Source: Gliomastix tumulicola
Lineage: Eukaryota; Ascomycota; Sordariomycetes; Hypocreales; Bionectriaceae
Length of the DNA: 64,000 bases
Assembly (NCBI GenBank): GCA_001599755.1
Contig: BCHX01000012.1
Span: 62,001 to 126,000, forward strand
Direction of reading: 5' to 3'
The notes beneath the pieces are model-generated. The model had not been told where the DNA came from. It saw nothing but the letters and a program-made list of their open reading frames with translations, and made no database searches. Below, piece after piece: positions 9,301 through 19,117 of this stretch (position 1 is the stretch's first letter; the number at the start of each line of letters is the position of its first letter). Made by a program: the position numbers and the translations under genes.

Positions 9301-12241
9301 CTAACCACAGCATCAGCATTCAAAGCCTTTGTACGTTATTGGGGGCCGCACTCCTGGTATAACAAACCAAGGTGTCGTCGGTCGCGAGTGGACTTGTCGA
9401 TGCGTCGAAACTGATAAGCGAAAAGGTCCTGTATTGCCCGTTCGTTAGTACGTCCAAGTCATACTCTACGGTCTGGTAGTGCACCGACATGAAGCCATTT
9501 CTCCTAGAAGCAACGGTTAGCCCACAAGATTCCTTGAAGTTCCTCACTGCAGAAGGAGACGCACATTGTTAGCAGGAAGATGGATCCATCGACAGGTCGG
9601 CTGCATTTCCTCATCATGACGAAGATTCCTCCGAAACAGCTCGTCAATGCCATAGCCCTCGTTGTAAAGCGCCGTGTGAACGTGCGGCCTCTGGGGATCG
9701 AGGTAGTCGCTAGAGAGGTCCTTGGCAATGTAAAACTGTGCAAGAGTGGCCTTCAGCCTCTTGCAGGCTTCCTTTGCCGGCTCACTGAGCGGTGGCATGG
9801 GATCCTTGATGCTCTCCGGTTTGGCTGCCCGCGTGCCGTGGAGCAGGACTCGATATTCGCATCTGTTTCGAATCCACTGGTAGGAGCCACCCTCCGCGTA
9901 GTCGCCTGGTACTTTTCCTGCCTTATCCTTCAGCTCGTCGTCGTTCTGCTGGTTCTCGAGCAGGACTATTCGTAGTTTCTCGATGATGCCCTGGACGGGG
10001 ATCTTGTCATCTTCTTCCAAGTCCTTGCTGACGGCTGTCTTGACTATCGTGTGAAGCGGCGTGCAGCCATCCTGGTCTCGATCGGACACAAGGTCGGGTC
10101 TGGCGTTGATAAGTCGATACATGGCTCCATCATTCACGTACTCGGCAGCGCGATGAAGACAGCATCGCTGGTGGTGGTCGGTAAGACCAAGATCGTGGCC
10201 CCAATTTATCATCCGCTCGAGATGTGACTGTCGGTCCTTCTCAGATGAAGCCCAGAATAGCAGGCACCGCTTGAGCTGGTTCACAAGCAGGATGTAGTTG
10301 CGGTCTTGAGGGCCCTTGAACCGTTGGGTTGGCTGCTTTGGAGCATTGGCGGCGGCAGGAACCGTCTCCCATTTGACAAAGTCGACGTCTGCTTCTGGGT
10401 CTTTCGAGGGTAAGGCGGCATTCTGGATGGGTCAGTCAGTATGAGCCAAACGAGTAGTAATAAGGTTGAGAAATACTGACCTGAGCTTGTGCATAGAACC
10501 ATACCGTAGATATCCTGCCATTCTTGATCCTTTCCTGGAATCGCGTCCACAGTCCGTTGATATCGATGAGTTTGGATTCTACGTTTGCAAGGCTCTGGCT
10601 CGCCGTAGTGGTCGTGGTTGTCGTTGCTTTGGCAGGTTTCGAGCCTGATTTTGGCTTCTCGGTAGGCTTCTCTGCCTCCTTCACGACTCTTGGAGCATCC
10701 AGCAGCAGTATAGAGGCGATACTGCCCAGATCACTCGACTGCTCGCCGTCCTTCCCAACCAAAGTGATTAGCTTTTGGATCACCATGCACCCAAAACCGC
10801 TCGCAATGAACACCACAGGGACGGGATCATCATCATATCCCCCCACTAGCTTTTTCTTCTTAAGGTTTGTAAGAAGGGTCTCCGCCGTGCTCTCAAGATG
10901 CTTTTCACGTTCAGTTTCGGGGGATGAATCTTTCTTCGGTGGCGGCGGTCTAAAGGAGGCGTATTCAAAAACGAGAATGCGCGCTTGATCCAGCTCGCTG
11001 CTGAGCATCGTCTGGTGTGTCAGCCAGTTCGCCTGCTTAACAGCCTTGACGACCTTTTCCTTGTCTGATCGCGGCTTCGATCCCGACTTCGATGACGGGC
11101 GGCTCGACGGATGGGAATTGAAGTCCTCGTCCAGAATCGGTTTCGTCTCTATCACTGGAAACTGTGACCCTCGCCGAATTGATGGTCGACGTCCGCCTTC
11201 TCCAGGCCCAGAATTCTCAACAGCCAGCAATCCAGGCTGTTTCTCTGTTCGAAGTTCATCGTGCTGTGTGTTGTTGTGATGCGGCTGGCGCTGTCCCTCG
11301 GTGTTCTCTGCGAAGTCGCTGGTGTCAGGACCACCAAGCACGCTGGCCCAGTTCTCAACGCGGGACCTGTCACTCTTCTCCCGCTCTTCGCGATTCTTGT
11401 AGTCGTTGTTCAGGGCTTCCAGTCCTGCCTGCAGATTCCGGGGAGCCGCTGTAAGAGGAGGCGTCTGCGTTGCGTCGACGGGAGACTTGGCTCCCTGTTT
11501 GCCATCAGCATGAGACGGTCTTGACAGAGCCGTCTGGCGCTTTGCCGGAGGCTTATCGGGCACGTATGCCCATGCTGTGTCCAACACTAGCCCGGGGTCG
11601 TGTACAGCGACGATCACGACGCTGGGTGTCTGGTCACCCGACGCCTTGGTGATCTCCCGGAGCGTAGGGGCTTGAGGCTGCTTGGCTTGGATCTTGGCCG
11701 CCTCGGCCTGCTCCTTCTTGGCCTGCTTGGACGGCTTGGCTGGCTTCTCTGAGGCATCTTCAGCCTGCTTGCCGTCGGAGGCAGGAGGAGGCACGTCCAG
11801 CTTTGGCAGGGCAGACGCCGGCGCTGCTGATTTCAAGCGCGCGCCCTTGAGCAGCAGCGCTTTGGCGGTGGTCTTGGCCTTGGATGCCGAGGAAGTGTGA
11901 GGGGCGGCTGCCTGCGCTGGCGCCGCAGATTGCGCGCTTTGCGACGTCGCCGGTGTGCCTTGAATGTCTTGAGGGCGTGTCTCAAGCTTGGCTACGGGAC
12001 CCTTGGGAGGAGCAGCGCTGCCTAGCTGGGGGGACGGTTTGCTAGAGGATTGAACGGGCTTGCCTTCTGCGAGCTTGCTGCCGGAGGGGGTCGTCAGTGC
12101 AGGCTCAACGCGTGGTGCCTGAGGTGCAGCTTTTGTGGTCTCTGTCGCGTGACCCTGGCCATTCCCTGTCGCTGATTGATCATTCTTGCCGTTGAGATCA
12201 GCGACAGACGGTGAAGGGCTTGGCGATGGCGGCGACGCCAT
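6395..12241 (-). CDS. CorA-like membrane protein with ankyrin and hydrolase-like regions, about 1,717 aa, 12 exons
   Basis: Exons on the minus strand: 10481-12241, 9565-10422, 9489-9503, 9368-9428, 9248-9300, 9124-9195, 8473-9060, 7839-8396, 7662-7757, 7564-7599, 7395-7506, 6395-7338. All phases agree (5,154 nt). Residues 1-400 are low-complexity P/A/K/S. About 400-560 resembles an alpha/beta-hydrolase core (VFIASGFGCMVIQKL) whose nucleophile elbow lacks serine. An ankyrin-like segment follows near 664-700 (HRAAEYV, DGCTPLH). Then comes a long helical region, and CorA-like transmembrane helices near 1355-1420 (LPLSFMSSIFAIQID; FGIIFFVAFLGFY), and a charged 300-residue tail. Fungal proteins of this mosaic type are often called CorA-like Mg2+ transporters; the GMN motif is absent, so transport is unproven. 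The function is probably membrane-associated sensing or transport. Confidence 0.8.
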
Positions 12242-12955
12242 AATGACCGCGGCTGAGGAGAGAAATCACGTCTCCCAGGGCCTCATATTGTTGTCGGAGC
12301 GAAAAAAAAATATTGCAGGGATGGGAATGGGGGAAAGCGGTGAGATAACGCAGGACGGCGAAACCACGCCGCAGAGCCTTGTCAGTTTTCCCTGGAGCCG
12401 CCTGTGCTGCCAGCACGCTCTCAGCTCTGGAATATTGGCAGACGACCACTCCACCCATTCCCGCATCGTGGATTCTTACTGGTCGGATGGGGTAATTTGG
12501 TTGCCTTATATCGGCTGACATGCCTTTCTGGTCGCGGGAGGGTGTAAGGGTGGGCAGGGATGATTAAAAATAAACGAATGTGACTGCAGCCCACTGCGAA
12601 TTCTCAGGGTTTTGGGTTGGAAGTGGGCGGTTCGTGTGGGCGAATCCCCTGTCTAATTAGTGTCTAGGGCTGTTGGAAGTTCTTTTGAATTTGCTCCGGC
12701 CAGACCACACGAATGGAGGAAGTCGCGACCCAGCGCTGGGCACCTTCCACCCTCAATGCACTTACCCTGTATTTGTCAGACCCCCAACCAGCGCAGCCGC
12801 CCAGGATATTCTGTTCGGGAGTTTATTCTCGAAACCATCTGTGATAGTCCTGTTCGACTTTTCTAGTAGCTTTGATTACGCATCTTATGTACTTAGATAA
12901 AGGAAGGAAACCAGCACTGAGAACTAATGAAATCTTCTGTAAGCCTTCCGAAAAT
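12242..12955. other. intergenic, 5' flank of the large gene
   Basis: Contains the presumed promoter of the minus-strand gene starting at 12241. No gene supported. Confidence 0.45.
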
Positions 12956-13678
12956 CTACGACGAGTATACCTGGTTAAGCATAAATTGGTTGAATGGACA
13001 GTCAAGAAGTACCCGTGGATGGCCACGAGTAGTTACGGCTCTAATACCGGCCTCGCTACCCTCAATCCTTCGTGCACACTCAGCCACTTCGTCGATGAAG
13101 CCGCCAACGCTTCCGGCCGGATCGCCGACAGGTACATAATGCACAGCGTAGGTAGGGCCGACGGTGACCTTGTCGTAGTTGCTCAGGGGCATGATGTTGA
13201 ACACCTGTCCAGGGATTCGTCTTGGTGGACTATGACACCTCGCATTTCCACCTGCTTGCCGGAGTCGGCCTGCACGATCCGGGTGCGCGCACCGGCCATG
13301 GTTAAGGCCACGACTGTAAACTGCATAGCTGATCTTCTCGGCTCCCGTCGATATCACGATCCGTACCATCAATGATGGTGCCGCGGATATACTTCAACTT
13401 GGATGCGTTGGCGGCGATGTCCCCAGTAGGAAATGCCTCCTCTACCACCTGAGATGAGCCGAATGCGATCGTCCGTCGTTGCTGCGTCGAAGGGCTGTTG
13501 GCTTCGATCCAATCTTGGGGCTGAGTGTCACGGTGCTGGCGCGTCCCACGATATTAGGGCAGTCCAAGAGGGGCCGCAACCCGTACGGAGCGCCTTTAGG
13601 GCCCAGGAAGTCCAATGCATCGGATACCGTATTGGAGTCCAGCGCCAAAAGCTGTTCCAGAGTGCTTAGCGAAGTCAT
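12956..13678 (-). pseudogene. broken RraA-family (HMG/oxaloacetate aldolase-like) gene
   Basis: The N-terminal frame (13442-13678) reads MTSLSTLEQLLALDSNTVSD... with PYGLRPLLDCPNIVGRAST, typical of fungal RraA-like proteins. Downstream the conserved segments continue in other frames: SYWGD-like text at about 13425 followed by an apparent one-base loss, then KLKYIRGTIIDGTDRDIDGS (the family's DRD motif), then YSRGL and RTRIVQADSG, and finally a frame 12956-13372. At least two frameshifts and an in-frame stop prevent a single product. RraA-like proteins act as 4-hydroxy-4-methyl-2-oxoglutarate/oxaloacetate aldolases or RNase E regulators in bacteria. Here it is a relic. Confidence 0.75.
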
Positions 13679-14076
13679 TGTGCTGGGTTTGGAAAGCTTG
13701 GGAAAGACAAAGCAGCAGAGTTGGTCCTATCAAGTCTTGGGAGGAATGGAAGATCTGGGGCTTCTACCACCTACTAGATATAGTAATCGAATAAAACCTT
13801 GAGTTATAGGACCATGTTGGGTATGTGGCTCAAGCTTTTTGCGACTGCGGACGTTTCAGGGGCGAAATGCTACATAGACCGAAGTTTAACGAAGATCAAA
13901 GTCCCGCCGGCTCCTAGTAAGTAACCCCTTCTCCGAACCGGCGCTCGGCGAACGGGGAAGCAAGCCAATGTCACTCTACGACATCTAGATGGACGAGAGT
14001 GATAAAACCCTTGAGTAGCTGCTACCATTGCGTCAAGGGAGATTTTCTCATCTTCTTTCAGCTACACAGAGCCATC
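13679..14076. other. spacer between two divergent pseudogenes
   Basis: About 400 bp between the ATG of the RraA relic and the ATG of the aminotransferase relic, presumably the old divergent promoter. Nothing else supported. Confidence 0.4.
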
Positions 14077-14640
14077 ATGTCCAAGTTTGCCCGTCTTCCC
14101 AGGGCGCAGCCTGATGCTGTGTATTTGCCCTAGTCGAATGTCTCCTGGATCAACCACTACGAGACTTGGGAGCTTGCCGACAGCAGCATCGACCGTCAGG
14201 TATATCCCTACTTCGACGAAACATCCTTGGAGATGATGGTGGCCTAGTCCTTCTCCAAGAACCTTGGTCTCTATAGGCGAGCGGGTTGGAGTGCTCCACG
14301 TTGTCTGCAGATCGGAGTCAACCAAACCAAACGTCCTCGCCGCGCTGGGGGAGGCTATCTCGTGCCGAAATCACGACTCCGCCCATCAACGGCGCGGATA
14401 TTGTGGCTCAGATGCTCGGGGACGGGGATTTGGGGCAGCAATGGCAACGCGGTCTGATCCACAGGAGTGGACGCATGGCGCGTCGATGCGTCAGAGACTT
14501 GTCGCTGAGTTGCGGAAATGCCAGACGCCTGGTTCATGGGACCATATATCGAGAGAGGTAAGTTGGCATGGTCTCGATGGCCGGCCTGCGACCGAAACAA
14601 GTCTAGACACTGGGGGAGAAGTACTATGTGTATTTCCTCC
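14077..14640 (+). pseudogene. broken aspartate/aromatic aminotransferase
   Basis: Starts ATG with MSKFARLPRAQPDAVY, the usual N-terminus of fungal aspartate aminotransferases. It then jumps, with an in-frame TAG, to SWINHYETWELA and IDRQVYPYFDE, another TAG, and SFSKNLGLY, which contains the PLP-binding lysine. Later conserved text appears in other frames: ERVGVLHVV, LSRAEITTPPINGADIVAQM, LGDGDLGQQW, and MRQRLVAELRKCQTPGSWDH. Two stops, at least three frame changes and a large internal deletion (most of the N-terminal half) show that it is dead. Intact relatives transfer amino groups between aspartate or aromatic amino acids and 2-oxoglutarate. It lies head to head with the RraA relic, so the two may have formed a divergent catabolic pair. 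Confidence 0.8.
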
Positions 14641-16186
14641 TATCGGGAAGAATGTCCCTTACACGCTGTTCATTGATCATTGTACTGCAGTCCCCTTCAT
14701 GACATACGGTAACTACTAGTAGTAGGATATAGTGACCGAACATCGTGTCGGGTATGTAGCAGAGGCGTTCAATAGAGTTGTCCTCGCCGACACACCGACT
14801 AAATAACGACTGGTATGGAGAGCCAAAGGCACACACTTTAGTGGAGAACAGTCATGTAGTATTTAGTGGCGTATTCTAGTCGTGAAGAAGCTATGTGTTG
14901 CCATATGCTGAACCAAGGGGCTCCGTCACCTGACCTGAGACCTGAGCGCCAGCTCTAGACCTCGAATTTATCAATACATACCTGGACACCGATGCGGCCC
15001 TGCGACTTTATTGGCCCAACCTCAGTTACGTTATGGCCTTCTATGAGAGAAAGTCTCTACCGTAGATGACCCTTGAGGTATCCCCATCGGCATTCTTTAC
15101 CTGTCGAGCCAACACTGGGCGTTCTGATTTGCAGGCGTGCCCAGATGTCGACTGACGGGCCACATTCATGGTCTCAGAACCGCCAAACCACCGTTGTCAA
15201 CTTTCTTCAAAACAGAATCCTTGACGCCGAAAGAGCTAGCAGGCAAAGGAAAGCATTCGAACCATCCGCACACGGCTTCTTGTCCGGTCGAGTCCCGCGC
15301 CATCTCGCCTCCGAATAGCATCTCTAAGCTGCGCTAGTGCTCAGCACAATAACGAACGCATGGGGCCTCTAGCTGCTGTGTTTGCTGCTACGTCATATAT
15401 TCCTAGCATAGATAACGGCGTTGGAAATCACTTATTATAACTACTAACTGACTGTAGTGGCGCAATAGATGCCTGTGGCGGAGATCGGGTCAGTACCGGG
15501 ATACCGGACCCGTGCTCCCAAGATAAGAAAAGAGTACCAGCAGATAATCCAGATGCGTAAATTCCGGATGGACCGACGTCATCACGTACTAACTCAAGGT
15601 GGGAGGAGGCCCGTTAAACGGGACTTCTCATGTTCCTTGTCCGCTCATTGGTGGGTTGCACTAGGGCTGCATCAGCAGGTACCGACTGACCATTTGCTCC
15701 GGATGGAGCGGCTGCGTGTGGTCTTTGTCAAGAATGACGAGCCGCCGTGACACGTAGAAGCAATGACGCACTCCCAGATCTCAGACCAATCATTCGAGCC
15801 GGAAGGAGCTCCATGGTGGGGCAGTCAGCCTCTTTGCCAAAACCCTGTCGATCGTTAAGGTCCCTGAATTGCAGCCTCTGTAATTACTAACTCGGTGGGC
15901 CAAACCGTCATCGAAATCAGGTCCCAGTGACGCTATTCATGAACTGCCAGGTCATGCACAATTCCATGCGTCGAATTGAGTTTAGACCCACTGGAGGCAA
16001 GGGTGGGGAATACTTAAGAACATGGAGGAATCCAGCTTCTTGCCACTTCAATGGTATTATGAGGTGCCTTGGTACTAAGGCCAAGGTATCTTGAATCATC
16101 CCTCCAGCAGTTGGCGGATTTGACCATCCTTTTCTCATCTCATCTCATCTCATCTCATCCCATCCCTAACCATTTCCATTCGAAAC
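14641..16186. other. intergenic, 1.5 kb
   Basis: No supported gene; short ORFs only. Carries TACTAGTA at 14714 and, at 16133-16160, a (TCTCA)n pentanucleotide run just upstream of the next start codon. Confidence 0.45.
16133..16160. repeat. (TCTCA)n microsatellite in a 5' leader
   Basis: Five to six tandem TCTCA units immediately upstream of the Zn2Cys6 gene start at 16187. Pyrimidine-rich leaders like this are common just before fungal start codons. Confidence 0.8.
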
Positions 16187-18234
16187 ATGCCTCGTCGCGC
16201 AACGCTCCGAACGGCTTGCAAGTATTGCCGCCAAAGCAGGACAAAGGTACGCACCCATCCATGCATGGCTGACCGGGACGAGAATCGTCCAAGACGCAAG
16301 ACGCAAGACGCGAGACTCAGTGTTTCTGACCCGTAACTACTACCTAGTGTGATGGCGGTCTATGCTGTGCTAGGTGCAAGGAGAGGCAACTAAACTGCAT
16401 CTACGACGACGTTAGCGTCGTATCTAAAGAAGCACTCCGGGCCCAAGTCAGAGAGTTCCAAGGTCGTCTGGGAGACGCGGATGCCCTGCTGAATGCCCTC
16501 CAGTCCGGCACGAGCCAGTACACTTCAGACAACGCCCTGGAGATAATCAGGCAAGGGCTGGAGCGTGAAGACTCCAGGGCCTCCATTGTGAGGAGGCTGA
16601 ACGGTATCGACGAGGCGGATCAAGGCCCTGGTCCGTCACCTGCGCCGGATTCCGCAACGCCGAGCTCTGACGCAGACTCAGCCGTCGAGATTGTGGACAC
16701 CAACTTCCCCCCGGCAGAGCACTCGGCCTGCCTGTCTCCCACCCCATCAGCTAGTGTCTCTGGAGCACCGTCCATCGGCTCCCCAGCCGCTGAACTCTCC
16801 AGCTCCCCGCAGGAGACCTGGACCAGCTGCGGGTGGTCAAAAGCCTACGTTCGAGGCTTGATACTTCTGGTGCTGGACTGGGATGGGCTTCCGCTCTGCT
16901 TGGTCGACAAAGAGCCGTTTCTACAGGACTTCGAATCCGGGGCAGGGCAATTCTGTTCCTCAGCCCTCATCAGCGCTCTCCTTGCCGTCATCACAAGGCT
17001 ATTACACGAAGCTCACAAGCAAGATGAGGCTCCCATGAGAGCCGATGGACCGACAAGCGAGGCTTTTGTGCAGGAGTCGAGCGCACATCTCCGACGCGAG
17101 GGTGTCGCACTAGACAACCTCCCTGATGTCCAGGCCGTCGGTGTGCTTGCTCTCTACGAGGCAAGTTTTGGCGAGGATGTCAGAGCCGCAAATCTCATCC
17201 ACGAATACTCGGTGGCGATGGCCGGTCTGTGCTTCAACAAGCCCACTCCGCCGTCAGCTACCAACTACGATCAAGTTCGCTCAAATGCCTACCGCGGGGC
17301 AATCTCTCTACGACGGTACGCCCTTTTTCAACCCGCCACGCAGTCCCGCATCCTTAGCTTAGTACTTAGTAGTACCTGGCTCGCGACATTCCCTGTACTC
17401 ACACTAACGACCGCATTCCATAGAATATTCCAGTTGACTGGCATTGCTACGACCCTCAAAGAAGACCACGCTACTTCATTTGTCGATGCAACGAAGGGCA
17501 ACCACGACGTCGCAGAGCTTGCGGACAGCATGAGCTCTTATCTCCCAGGTAGGCAACTTACAATGTGGCCAGGTTGAATAGCCGCTCAGTTGTATCTGGC
17601 CAGTTGTCTGATAAGTCGGATGTAGGCGAAATATTCTCACATGCACGCCCTAGCGCGCACCCACAGCGTATGGCTGCCGGGATCTTCCAGCTTACCGGCT
17701 GGTTACAGACCATGCAAGCGCTGCCGACATCAGAGCACGACCGTTACTCCCGCCTTGAGCTTTATTCCAAATACTTGGATTGGTACAACAACACCCTCCT
17801 GTCGATCCAGCCAGACCCCGACGCTGGCAGCACCAAAAACAGCCATCCTTGCCCCGTGGACAGGGGCGGCGAGGAAGGCACCGGGCACCAGCAGTTCTAC
17901 GTCTTTACCCAGTAAGCTCATTCTCGCCCACTGGCTGTTGCTAGCCCCCCCGGCATCTGAAAAGCCCAGTATACTGATCCTGATAACTACTAGCATGTTC
18001 TATCACTTCTGCGTCCTCGCTATTCTCGCGCCAGAAGCGTCCGAGCCCTACCAGTACACCGGCTTTCTACGGACTCGCGATGTCTGCCGCGGGGCGGCGC
18101 ACAGCATACTCGGCCTAGCGCCCCTTGCGACTCCCTTTGAATGCGCCGCCAAGGACGTTGGGAAAGCCCCGGGTCGGCTGGTGTCCAGATTTGTGAGCAC
18201 GGCGGCGTCATTCTTGGCTGAGCGGTCGGCATGA
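16187..18234 (+). CDS. Zn2Cys6 transcription factor (paralogue A), 559 aa
   Basis: Exons 16187-16246, 16348-17315, 17424-17548, 17626-17911, 17994-18234; phases agree (1,680 nt). The start MPRRATLRTACKYC opens directly into a zinc cluster CX2CX6CX5CX2CX6C (residues about 11-37), split by the first intron after codon 20. A heptad-like helix follows (VREFQGRLGDADALLNAL), then a Ser/Pro/Asp linker, then a middle homology region (DWDGLPLCLVDKEPFL, QFCSSALISALLAV, DNLPDVQAVGVLALYEASFG). C-terminal helices include YLDWYNNTLL and LRTRDVCRGAAHSILGL. It is probably a nuclear, sequence-specific regulator of the NIT4/NirA-like group; its targets are unknown. Its closest visible relative is the minus-strand gene at 19118-21382, which has the same exon plan. 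Confidence 0.85.
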
Positions 18235-19117
18235 ATTGCAAGTATGATTGGAGCAGCAGGTATCTTATTCCGGGTGTTGAGTCTTTTGCTTTTTGATTTG
18301 ATCTTGCTCTAGGTATGAACAGCGACGGAGTTGGAAAAACACAGGTCGGGCCTGCGTCTCATATAGAGTTCGTCGAACCCAAGTTCTAAAATGCACAGGG
18401 CACTGTTTTAGCAGTCCATTGCGAAGAACGCTTACTACTATACCTATTCCCAAGTTCAGACACACGAGTAACTGTTCGGGACTCATCATCTTAACCCACG
18501 AATTCGAAAAGAGGTCCAGGCACCTGGCGGTTTTGATTTTAGCACAGCTCACCCACCGGAAAGAGCCTGGCCTGGCCCTGCAGCTTCTCGGCCTCCCCCT
18601 GTAAGGTAACTACAGCAGGTACCTACTAGTACCTACTAGTAGTTGGACCTCTGCAAAAATCACGCCTATCCATTTCCAGCAGGCCACCCGACCCTCACGT
18701 ACAATAACAGCCTGCCCGGCCTCCATCTTGATGGCTCTAGATATGCATGCTTCCAAGACCGATTGTCAAACTGCGGTCGGTCCTCATCAACGGTTCGACC
18801 GCTCCCGTAATTTCAGTGCAATTCACCCATACTCGGGGCACGTGACGGATCTCGTGACAGGTATATACAGGTACTAGGTAAGCTACTACTAGTAGTAGGT
18901 AAGACAGTACCTTAGTTACGGAAAACCCCCTGCCTACCCAGCGCCTTGTACGGGCTAATATTACGCCATTAAGCCTACTCTTTTTCGAAGGGGTATCACT
19001 CTTGAGCAGTGGACGCTACAATATTTCGAGAAGCAGCAAGAAAGGAACGTGCAACTATCAAGATCGAGCCTCAATGACTGAAAGACTCTTCTTGAGGTAG
19101 GATTGAATCGTGAGAAA
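18235..19117. other. shared 3' region of two convergent regulators
   Basis: About 880 bp between the stop codons of the paralogous regulators. Contains three TACTAGTA palindromes (18624, 18634, 18887), two of them in a tandem ACCTACTAGT repeat. No gene supported. Confidence 0.5.
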
